Assembly: GCF_029714945.1 (NCBI RefSeq)
Contig: NZ_CP121634.1
Location: 806,001-870,000 of the forward strand
DNA from: Bradyrhizobium sp. CIAT3101
GTDB taxonomy: Bacteria > Pseudomonadota > Alphaproteobacteria > Rhizobiales > Xanthobacteraceae
Direction of reading: 5' to 3'
Length of the DNA stretch: 64,000 nt
Shown here in pieces: positions 51,886 through 61,800 of this stretch. Made by a program: the position numbers and the translations under genes. The notes under the pieces were generated by a model. The model did no database searches and had not been told where the DNA came from. It worked only from the letters and a program-made list of their open reading frames with translations. Position 1 is the stretch's first letter, and the number at the start of each line of letters is the position of its first letter.

Positions 51886-53085
51886 ATGTCGAGATCGTTG
51901 AAAGCGTTCGGCCTTGCGGTGGGTGCGGTGGCGCTCACCTGTCTGCCGGCCGCTGCCCAAACCAAGGTCACCAATGAAGGCGTCTCGGCGAGCGAGATCG
52001 TCATCGGTACCCATCAGGATCTGTCTGGCCCGATCAAGGGCTGGGGCGTGCCTGTCTCCAACGGCATGAAGATGGCGGTCGAGGAGGTCAACGCGGCCGG
52101 CGGCGTCCAGGGCCGCAAGATCAGGATGATCCTCGAGGACAACGGCTATGATCCCAAGAAGGGCGTGCTGGCGTCGCAGAAGATGGTCGAGCGCGACAAG
52201 ATCTTCGCGATGATCGGCTCGATGGGATCGGCGCCGACGCTCGCTGCCCAGGACATTTTGTTCGATGCGGGTGTATTCCAGCTCTTCCCGCTGACGGCGG
52301 CCGAGTTCACTTACAAGTTCGATCCGGCGAAGCCGCAGGAGCGGCTCAAGTTCAACAATCTGCTGCCCTATGTCGAGAGTACGCGCGCCGCGTTGAAATA
52401 CATGGTGCAGTGGAAGAGCTTCCAGAAGCCTTGCCTCATGTATCAGGATGACGAGTACGGAAAGAACGTGCTCGACGGCTTCAACCAGCAGCTTGCCGCA
52501 ATGAAGATGCAACCTGCTTCGATCACGAGCTACAAGCGTGGTGCGTCGGACTTCAGTGCGCAGGTCGCCAAGATGAAGTCGGACGGCTGCGATCTCGTCG
52601 TGCTCGGCACCATCCTTCGCGAGACCATCGGCGCGATGAGCGAGGCGAAGAAGCTCGGCTGGGATGTCACCTTTCTCGGTGCCTCGCCGACCAACGTCCC
52701 CGAAGTGCCGGCGCTCGGCAAGGACGCCGTCGAAGGGCTCTACGCAGCAAGCCTGTTCGAGATTCCCTATGAGGACACCGCCAAGGGAAAAGTGAAGGAC
52801 TGGGTCGTCAACTACAAGAAGATGTTCGGCACCGACGCCAATCCGCAGGCGATCATCGGTTACAACGCGGTGATGACGTTCGCCTTCTACGCCGACAAGG
52901 CGGGCAAGGACCTCACCGGGCAGAAGATGCTCGATTCACTGGAGTCGGGTGAGAAGTTCCTCGACATCTTCAACTCGCCGCCGACCAAGTTCTCCAAGAC
53001 CGACCACCTCGCCAACACCATCACCCAGGTGCAGCAGGTCAAGGGCGGTCGCTGGGTGCTCGTGAAGGACAATCTGATGTTTTGA
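51886..53085 (+). CDS. branched-chain amino acid-type ABC substrate-binding protein
   Basis: The 399-residue precursor has a signal peptide (MSRSLKAFGLAVGAVALTCL, cleavage after AAAQ). The mature part is a type I periplasmic binding protein of the Liv family: EIVIGTHQDLSGPIKGWGVP opens the first lobe and the NGMKMAVEEVNAAGG helix follows. GGAGAGGAG lies just before ATG 51886. It delivers ligand to LivHM encoded upstream. The final gene of the operon, followed by a REP-like repeat. Confidence 0.93.
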   Translation: MSRSLKAFGLAVGAVALTCLPAAAQTKVTNEGVSASEIVIGTHQDLSGPIKGWGVPVSNGMKMAVEEVNAAGGVQGRKIRMILEDNGYDPKKGVLASQKMVERDKIFAMIGSMGSAPTLAAQDILFDAGVFQLFPLTAAEFTYKFDPAKPQERLKFNNLLPYVESTRAALKYMVQWKSFQKPCLMYQDDEYGKNVLDGFNQQLAAMKMQPASITSYKRGASDFSAQVAKMKSDGCDLVVLGTILRETIGAMSEAKKLGWDVTFLGASPTNVPEVPALGKDAVEGLYAASLFEIPYEDTAKGKVKDWVVNYKKMFGTDANPQAIIGYNAVMTFAFYADKAGKDLTGQKMLDSLESGEKFLDIFNSPPTKFSKTDHLANTITQVQQVKGGRWVLVKDNLMF

Positions 53086-53103
53086 TGTTTCGCCGCGAGG
53101 ACG

Positions 53104-53252
53104 GTGCACCCTCTCCCCTTGCGGGAGAGGGTGGATCGACGCGAAGCGGCGAGCCGGGTGAGGGGTATCTATCCTCACGAGCAGACTTGCGCGTGGTGAG
53201 AACCCCTCATCCGGCGCTTCGCGCCACCTTCTCCCGCAAGGGGAGAAGGAAG
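53104..53252. repeat. REP-like long inverted repeat, copy E (inverse of copy C)
   Basis: GGTGCACCCTCTCCCCTTGC leads into GCCGGGTGAGGGG and pairs with CCCCTCATCCGGCGC and CCTTCTCCCGCAAGGGGAGA. Read on the minus strand it matches copy C (34101-34250) closely, so the two are inverted copies 19 kb apart. Confidence 0.85.
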
Positions 53253-53260
53253 AAGACAGC

Positions 53261-54385
53261 CTACGATCCCCCGCCAGCGTTGCCGGAATTCACCGGCGCC
53301 AGCTCGTCCTCGCGGCAGCGCCAGCCGTCGGCGGCTTTCACGAAGGCGAAGGTCCGCTGGATGCGCAGGCGTCGCGTGACGTTGAAGGCTGCTGCGGAGC
53401 GCTCCTTGTTGCCGGCGCCCGGTTGCGGGCGGCCGGTCGCTGCGTCCCAGCAGGTGCCGGTGCAGGTCGAGGCGACCTTGCTGCAGGTGGTGAACGGCGC
53501 CAGCACGACCATTTCGATCTCGCCGGTGACCTGCGCCTCCTGATCCGTCACCTGGCTGTCGAGCGCGTAGACGCGGTTGATGCGGAGGAAATTGCCGCAT
53601 GAATTGGCGGCGTGGATGCGCGCGGCGCAGAAATCGACGGCGTCGGTGTCGGGCTCCCTGGCCGCGACCTGCCGGCCGAACACCTTCTTCGGATCGCCCT
53701 TGGCGGCGGCGATCTCGGCGGTCTTGCGCTTCAGAAAATCGGCGAGGCAATCTTCTGCGGAGCCAAGCTCCTGCGGCGGCACGTTCTCCTTGCCGACCAG
53801 ATTGCACTTGCGATCGCGCTCTCGCGTCCAGCGACCGTATTCGGCGAAGGCAAAGCGTGCCGCGGTCGGGTCCAGTCTGCCGATCAGGCCGAGCACCTGG
53901 CTGTTGAGCTCGGTCTCGGTGAGCGCAAGCGAGGGGTCTGCGCAGATCAGCGCGCCGGCCGCGGTGTTGGCCGCGAGGCAATCGAAATCCGGATCGCGCA
54001 CGATCGCGGCGCGATCCTCGGTCACCTTGAGGAGGCAGGCCTTCACCCGGTCGAAATCTTCGATGCGGATCGCGGTCTGGCCGACGATGCCGCAGCCGAG
54101 ATTGCGTTGGCGGATCCAGATCGCGTTCTCTTCGATGGCGGGCAGGCGATCAGGCAGGCGGGCGAGCCGTGCCTCGATGGCGGTAGAGAGCTTCTCGGCG
54201 GCGGCAGACAGTTCGGGATCGCCGCAGAACAATTGATTGCCGGGGTCGCGGATCTGCTGGCAGTTATTCCCCGCGAACAGCGGCAGCCTGTCGGCAACAG
54301 AGTGGTCGGATCTCCCGGATTGCGCGAAGCCTGATGCTGCCGGCCAGGCGAGCAGCGCAAGCACAGTCAGCACGATCAACCGCAT
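53261..54385 (-). CDS. secreted protein with LprI-like (DUF1311) cysteine-rich repeats
   Basis: The 374-residue precursor has a signal peptide (MRLIVLTVLALLAWPAASGF, cleavage after AQ). The mature part contains repeated Cys-rich segments: NQLFCGDPELSAAAEKLS and AAGALICADPSLALTETELN match the LprI/DUF1311 pattern C...pel..ld..ln..y. A C-terminal domain (GEIEMVVLAPFTTCSKVAST) with paired cysteines follows. LprI-type proteins inhibit lysozyme in mycobacteria, but whether this one does is unknown. ATG 54385 is preceded by GGGGAC; longer frames use ATGs at 54403-54415. It lies next to the LapG-like protease gene. Confidence 0.75.
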   Translation of the reverse strand: MRLIVLTVLALLAWPAASGFAQSGRSDHSVADRLPLFAGNNCQQIRDPGNQLFCGDPELSAAAEKLSTAIEARLARLPDRLPAIEENAIWIRQRNLGCGIVGQTAIRIEDFDRVKACLLKVTEDRAAIVRDPDFDCLAANTAAGALICADPSLALTETELNSQVLGLIGRLDPTAARFAFAEYGRWTRERDRKCNLVGKENVPPQELGSAEDCLADFLKRKTAEIAAAKGDPKKVFGRQVAAREPDTDAVDFCAARIHAANSCGNFLRINRVYALDSQVTDQEAQVTGEIEMVVLAPFTTCSKVASTCTGTCWDAATGRPQPGAGNKERSAAAFNVTRRLRIQRTFAFVKAADGWRCREDELAPVNSGNAGGGS

Positions 54386-54474
54386 TCCAATTGTCCCCAG
54401 CATGGCCATCGCCATGCTAGCGTCCCGGATCGTGCGGCGAAACGGATTTGTGGCGGGCTACGCGATCGCGACGG

Positions 54475-55206
54475 TCAATTCGCCTCGGGGGCGACCGCGG
54501 CGAACCGTACGGGTTCGCCGGCATATCTCAGCACGGCGGATTGGTAGAGCACGTAGAGCGGCTGGTAGTTGCGCGCGTCGTCGTCCTCGACCATCGCCAT
54601 GCGGCGGTTGTCGAGCATCAGCCAGTGGCCGTCGAGCTTTGCCGAGGCGACCGCATGGCCTTCGCCGCTGCGGGTGTCGCGCACCACGACGAGGCGGAGG
54701 TCCTCCGCGGCGACGCCGGCAAGCCGCAGCGCGGCCAGCTTGGCGATGGCGTAATCCTCGCAATCACCGGCGCCGCGTTCGAAGGTCTCGAGCGGCGAAC
54801 TCCAGATGTCCTCGGCTCCGTCGTTTTCGGCGCGAATGGCGAGGTTGATGGCGCGGTTGGTCTCACCGAATAACGCGCGGCCGTCGCGGGTGCGGGCCTG
54901 GTCGACGATGGCGAGCAGCTTCAGCGCCGCGGGCGAGGCGCAATGGTCGCGGTCGCCGTCACACAGCGCGAGCTGCACCATGTCGTCGTCGAGCCTCTCC
55001 TTCAGCGCGAGCCATTTCGTCCGCAGGCCGCCGGTGGAAATGGCGAAGGCGAACACGCCGAAAGGCTCGGCCGATTTGCGCACGAGCATGCCGGCGCCCG
55101 GCGACAGCAATGTGCCGGCACGAAGGTCGGCGGCCGAACCGAGCAGGATCAATCCGCACAGGACAAGGATAGCGCGCCAGGCGCGCGAGCGAGCAGCGGT
55201 CTCCAT
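54475..55206 (-). CDS. bacterial transglutaminase-like cysteine protease, LapG type (PF06035)
   Basis: The 243-residue precursor has a signal segment (AILVLCGLILLGSAADLRAG) for export. The mature domain shows the BTLCP hallmark: DIWSSPLETFERGAGDCEDY then AIAKLAAL. Cys149, His184 (GEGHAV) and Asp199 (LMLDNRR) form the catalytic triad. Family LapG proteases cleave a di-alanine site in the N-terminus of giant adhesins such as LapA and so release cells from surfaces. LapG is inhibited through LapD and c-di-GMP; no lapD is seen here. The nearest gene across a 617-base gap is the giant surface protein at 55824. Linkage as protease and substrate is inference. Confidence 0.85.
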   Translation of the reverse strand: METAARSRAWRAILVLCGLILLGSAADLRAGTLLSPGAGMLVRKSAEPFGVFAFAISTGGLRTKWLALKERLDDDMVQLALCDGDRDHCASPAALKLLAIVDQARTRDGRALFGETNRAINLAIRAENDGAEDIWSSPLETFERGAGDCEDYAIAKLAALRLAGVAAEDLRLVVVRDTRSGEGHAVASAKLDGHWLMLDNRRMAMVEDDDARNYQPLYVLYQSAVLRYAGEPVRFAAVAPEAN

Positions 55207-55823
55207 CTGACATCCCCTTATCCGGCTTCGTCAGGTCCCCCTCGACCTCGACGTGCCGGGCTTGTTGCTTTCGCGGAGATAGTGCGAGGCGGGCCGTTTT
55301 GTTCTGCTTAACGCGCTTGGGCAGGGCGCCGAAACCGTGGGGCAGGCTGAATCGGGCCTGCCGCAATTGCGTAAAATTTTACGATTCGCCGGCTATGTGT
55401 TGCCGCGATGCCGCGAGAACGAACAAATCGCAGGGAGAAATTGTGGGCGGGCCGATTCGTCGCTTATGGCTAATGACCGGCTAGTTCACGAGTTCTGTTA
55501 GTTGGGTCACAGATTTAACTCCGTATTTGCCGCAGGATGTTCCGGGGGACTACGAAGAAAAGATGACATAAGTATCCGCCGTCAAATCCCTGCGGCTGAT
55601 TACTTTGAACGACTTGAAATGTGCGCAATAAGCCGGATTCGACTTCAAAATATTCGAAAAAATACCTCAACTCATCTATGGATGTCGCCGTAGGCATAGT
55701 CGTGGACAGCCAAGTGATGCGGAATCACACAAGCAATAGATGGTTTCGCTAAGGACTTGGTAATGCTATGCAAGCTTAGGCGGTGGATACTTACTTAGAT
55801 TTTAACCCTTTTACGGTGCCCGG
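55207..55823. promoter_or_regulatory. 617-base divergent region between protease and giant surface protein, AT-richer than neighbours
   Basis: No gene is supported here. The segment from about 55480 to 55820 is visibly lower in GC than the rest of the window. A perfect 14-base palindrome, CGTAAAATTTTACG, lies at 55370-55383, and GCAATTGC at 55363-55370 adjoins it. These are candidate operators for one of the divergent genes. Confidence 0.5.
55370..55383. promoter_or_regulatory. perfect 14-base palindrome CGTAAAATTTTACG
   Basis: The palindrome is perfect and unusually AT-rich for this DNA. It lies 164 bases before the protease start and 441 bases before the giant-protein start. Its position favours control of the protease gene. 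Confidence 0.45.
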
Positions 55824-58800
55824 TTGAACTACGCTGGCAAATTTGACGCCGCGCTCTCTTTTGATGGCCATTCGAATGGCCACCACGTCGATTCATTCAT
55901 AGCCAAAGCGCACGGCCACGTGCCCGAAGGCGCGGTCGTCGTTGCCGACCCCAACCTGATCTTCAACGGCGAGTTCAAGCGCACGGGTGTTGATCTCGTG
56001 CTGTCGCACGACGGCCATGAGTTCGTCGTTCACGATTATTTCAGGGGCGACAAGCGCGCCGCGATCGCCTCGCCCGATGGCGCCCATCTCACCGGCGACA
56101 TCGTCAGCGCGCTCACGGGTTACGTCCAGGTCGCGCAGGCCGCGCCCGGTGCCGCCGCAGCGCAGGTCATTGGCCACGTCACCAAGCTGACCGGCAGCGC
56201 GACCGCGGTCCGTAATGGCGTCTCGGTTATCCTGAACAACGGCGACAACGTCGAGAAGGGCGACGTGGTCTCGACTGGTTCGGACTCGACGCTCGGCGTG
56301 ACCTTCATCGACGGCACCGTGTTCGGCCTGTCCTCCAACGCGCGGATGGTGCTGAACGAGATGGTCTATGACCCCAACGGGTCAAACAATTCCTCGCTGC
56401 TCAGCCTGGTCGCGGGCACCATCACCTTCGTTGCCGGCGAGACCGCCAAGCACGGCGACATGAAGATCGACACGCCGGTCGCCACCATGGGCATCCGCGG
56501 CACGGCGGTGCTGACCGAGATCAACTTCGTCGTTCCCGCAGGCGGCGGTGATCCGCAGCCGCAGGCGAACTTCCAGGTGCTGGTCGAGCCCAACGGCACC
56601 ACCGGCTCCTACATCCTGTTCGACAAGCTGACGCTGCTGCCGATCGCGACGGTCAACCAGGCCGGCCAGATGATCCAGATCAGCGGCGGCAACGTCTCGA
56701 TCACGAATGGGCTGCTGTCGCCGGACGTGCAAAAGCTGATCACGGACGTGTTCACGCTGAAGTTCACGGACAACAACACCAACACCAAGCTCACCACGAA
56801 CTTCACCGACAGCATTACGCAGGACGGCAACAACCTCCTGATCAAGACGGCGAGCGGTGCGTCCGCGACGGCGATCTTCACCAACACCGTCAACGCCAAT
56901 GGCTCCGGTTCGGGGCAGGGTGGCGGGGACAAGTCGGTCGACCGTATTCCTGGGCCACCGCAGGCGCGCAGCCTCGATAGCCACGGCAACGTCACGACGT
57001 CGTTCAAGCTGACCGAGCACGCGAACGCGACCGCCGGCCGGGCTGACGCGACCGGCGGCGCCGTCGGCGCTGACACAGTGTCGGGCCAGATTAACTTCGT
57101 CGATCAGAACCTGGGCGATCGGCCGACGGTTTCGGTGAAGCTCGCTGATGCGCCGAACTTCGTCTATGAGAACGCCAGCCAGCAGGACGTCACCGGCTCG
57201 CTCAGCGCGCTGCAAAAGCAGGACATCGCGGCAACGCAGATTCAGATCAGCGTCGTCCCCGACCCGGCCAACAGCAACAACGGCTCGGCGATCTGGACCT
57301 ACACGATCCCCGACCACGTCTTCGACTTCCTCGGGGCCGGCGAAACGCTGACGCTGACCTACACGTTCCTCGTCAACAACAATTTCGCAGTCCAGCCTGA
57401 ATCCTTTCCGATCACGATCACCATCACGATCACGGGCACCAACGACAAGCCCGTGATCACCACGAGCGTCCCGACCATCACGTTCTCGGGCGGCACCAGC
57501 GTCCCGGGCGGTCCGCTCACCAGCGACGTCCCGACCTCGGGCACGCTGGCCTTCACCGACGTCGACCTCACCGACACGCACACCGTGTCGGTCAGCAAAT
57601 TCAGCGCGGTGCTGCCCGGCGGGACGGTCCCCAAGGCCATCTCGGACTTCCTCGCGGGTGCCTTGTTGGTCTCGATCGCATCCGGCCACGACAGCACCGG
57701 GACCGGCACGGGATCGATCGACTGGTCGCTGAAAGATATTCCGGTCTATCTCGCCGACTTCATCCCGAAGGGTGAAGTGCTGACGGTGACGTACACCGTG
57801 ACGGTCAAGGACTCGCAAGGCGCGACTTCGGACCAGACCGTTACGGTCACCATCACCGGCACCGATGCACCTGCCGTGGTGTGGATCGCGACGAACACCG
57901 AGGGATCTCCCGCGGGTGGCTTCTGGAAGGACGGCGCGAATTGGGAAACCGGCAACGCGCCGACGATCAATGACGACGTCATCGTCATCACCGATCAGTT
58001 GCACGGGCTGACGCCGTCCTATCCGGTCACGATCGACCTCGCGGCGTTCGGCAAGTCGCTGACGATGGATGATTACGACACGACGCGGAACCACACCGTG
58101 CCGGAGGTCATCAACCACAGCACGTTGACGCTCGCGGGCTCGCTCACGCTCAATGCCGACGCGAAGTTTACCAACGCTGCCGATGGCCAGGTTCTCGTCG
58201 GCGGCGCGATCGATGTCGAGACGATCACCAGGAAAACCGGTGAGGTCGTCGTCAATACCGTCACGATCACCAATGCGGGCACGCTCACGCTGGCCGCGGG
58301 CGGCGTGATCGATACCCTGACGACCATCGCCAATTCCGGCACGATTGAGCTTTCCGGCGGAACCTTGGCGCTGAAGACCGGCATTGCCAACACCGGCAAC
58401 GTCAAGATCGATGCCGCCGGCAAGCTCACAGTCAACGGCGCGACAATCGACGGTGGTGCGACCCCCGTCTTCCACGGAATTCCGGGGGGCGAAGGTGGTG
58501 AGGGCGACGGCACCGAGGGGACGGACATCGGCGGGCTGCGCAGCGTCGGCACGGTCACGAACAACGGCGAGTTCGATCTCACCGGCAACGCCGTGCTCAG
58601 CAACGGCATCCTGAAGAACAACGGCTCCGTCAATGTCAGCGGTACCGGCAACGCGCTCAACTACGAAGTGGTCACCAATGCCGGCACCATCGAGGTGCTC
58701 TCGGGCGCACTCACCATCGGTTCGGGATCGACGGTCGAGAATTCCAGCGGCAACGTCATCGTCGACGCCGCGTTGACCCTGGACGGCGCCACGATCAGCG

Positions 58801-61800
58801 GCGGTGCCATCAAGGGCGCCGGCACGATCGACGTGACCAGCGACAGCACGATCGATGGCAATGCGACCCTCACGACCGGCCCCGTCACGGTCGAGAGCGA
58901 TGTCACGCTGACGCTCGACGATGCCACTGTTGCGGGCACCGCGATCACCAACCACGGCACGGTCAAGGTCGACGGCAGCAGGAAGCTGACCTTGAAGGGC
59001 GCGAGCCTGACGGGCGGCACGCTGACGGTCTCCGGCACGCTGGATTCGACCGGCGCGACGACGATCACCAATGCCAATATCTCGAACTCCAATCTGCTGG
59101 AGTCGACGCTGGGCGGCCTGCTTGCGTTGGTCGCGACGACGTCCACCACCGCGATCACGAATGGCGGCACCCTCCGGGCGAATGGCGCCGAGCTCGACAT
59201 CAACGGCGAAGCCGTCACCAACACCGGGACGCTGGCTGCCATCAACGACGGCACGCTGAAGCTGATCTCGAACATCGTGACCAACACCGACGGTACGGTG
59301 TCGGTGGAGGCGGGCTCGACGCTCGATCTCCAGGCTGCGACGATCGATGGCGGCACCGTGACGATCGCGGGCACGCTGGAATCGACCGGCGCGAGCGCCA
59401 TCGACAACGCCGACATTACGGTTGCCAGCACCGGCACGGTCTCCGTCACCAGCGGCACGCTGACGATCGATCCCACGACGAGCCACGCCATCGCCAATCA
59501 CGGGTCGATCAAGGCTGAGACCGGCGGCACGCTGAAGCTGACGACCGCCACCATCACCAACGCCGGCGCCACGATCTCGGTTGACGGCACGTCGAAACTC
59601 TATCTGACCGACGTCTCGATCAATGGCGGCAGCCTCACCAATGCCGGCAATCTCTACAGCGTCGGCCTCAACACGGTCACAGGTGGTGTCACCAACACGG
59701 GCACCATCGAGGTCCAGAGCGGCACGCTGAGCCTGTCCGGCGGCATCACCGGCGTCGGCACGCTGATCATCGACGACAAGGCGACGCTCGCGCTCGGCGG
59801 CGCGGATGCGCAGACCGTCACCTTCGCCGGCGGCACCAATACGCTTGAGCTCGACAAGGTCGCCGGCCACAGCTTCACCGGCACCATCGCCGGCCAGTCG
59901 TCGACAGGCGGCACCTTCACGGTCACGGGCAATGCCGACATCACGACGTCGAAGGGCGATGCGCTCGACGTCACGGCGTCCGGCGGGACGAGCGACAATC
60001 GCGCCAACATCGTGCTGACGCCGACCGGCGCGCTGAGCGGCGCGAACAACGGCATTGCCGTCACCCAGGACGGCATCGGCGATATCTCGCTGATGACGGT
60101 TGGCGACGTCACCGGCACGGCCGGCGACGGCATCGTGCTGCACGACGGCGCGAGCGGCGCAGGCAATATTACCGCGACCATCGGCGGCGCCGCGTCCGGC
60201 GCGGTCGGGCTCGACGTCGTCTCCCATGGCGGGGGCGCCGTCACCATCACTAATAACGGTCACATCACGGGCACGACGTCGTTCGGTCTTCATGTCGACC
60301 AGGACGATTCCGGCGCGACCGGCTCGACGCACATCATCAACGCCGGCACGGTGGTCGGCGCCGATGGTGTCGCCGCGATCTCCATCCAGGAGAATACGAC
60401 CGGGTCCGCGACGATCGACAATTCCGGCACGATCGGCCCCGACGCCGCCAGCGTGACCTCGACGACCTATGCGATCGTCGAGACCGGCGGCGCGATCACG
60501 ATCAACAACAGCGGCCACATCAACGGCAACATCTCGGTCGCAAGCGCCACGTTCGACAACAACGCCGGCGGCACCTGGACGGTCGCAGGCAGCGGCGTGT
60601 TCGGCGATGCGTCGTCGATCGTCAACCACGGCGACATCGATCTGCACGGTGCTTCGATTTCCGGGACCGGGCTGAGCATCACGAATGACGCGACCATCGA
60701 CAGCTGGGGTACGGCGTCGATTTCGGGCACCATCACCAACACTGGAACCATCGAGGTCCATAACGGCGATCTGTCGTTGCTCGGCTCGCTGTCCGGCTCC
60801 GGTTCGGTCACCGTCGACGCCGGCGCGACGCTCGAGGTCGAGGGCGCGGTCTCGCAGACAATCACGCTCGCCGGCGACGGCGCCCACCTGCAGATTGATA
60901 CATCGACCTTCGGCGGATCGATCGCGGCGTTGTCCAAGACCGACACGATCGACCTGTCGACCATCAAGTACGGGCTCGGCACCAGCGCGGTTTACGTTGC
61001 CAACGCCGATGCCTCGACCGGCGGTGTGCTGACCGTGACGGACGCCTACGGTCACCACATCAGCCTGACGCTGACCGGCGCCGATTACAGCAACACGACC
61101 TTCGCAGGCAGCGATGACGGCACCGGCCACACGCTGATCACGGTCCATGCCACGGACGACGCGCCGGCCTTCACCGACGGCGGAGTGCTGGCCGCGAGCG
61201 TCTCGGAGCAGGCGAACGCGACCGGCGACTTCTCCACGGTCGATACCGCAACGCCTGCGACCGGCTCGGTCGACTTCACCGATATCGATCTGACCGACCT
61301 GCCGGCGGCCAAGATCACCGGCCAGGTCGTGACCTCGCTGGGGGCCGATCACAGCACCGACCTCACGGCATCGCTGACGCCCGGCGAGATCGCGGCGCTG
61401 GAAAACGCGTTGACGCTCCAGCAGACCGGCAAGAACAACGGCACGGTCACCTGGAGCTATTCGATCGCTGACGGTGCGCTGGATTTCCTCGGCCAGGACC
61501 AGACCGCGAAGGTCGTCTCGACCATCACCCTCGATGACGGCCACGGCCAGAAGACGACGGCCGACGTCACGATCACGATCACCGGCCAGAACGACGCGCC
61601 GACATTGGCCGCGGTGACGACGGCGCCGCTCGTGGATACGGCGAACGCCGATACCTTCTCCGATATCACGGGGACGCTGGTCGGGACCGATGCGGATCAT
61701 GGCGAGACGGCGACGCTGAAATATGCCGTGCTCGATTCGCACAACAACGCGGTATCGACTCTCGCCGGCCACTACGGCACGCTCACGGTCAACGCCAACG

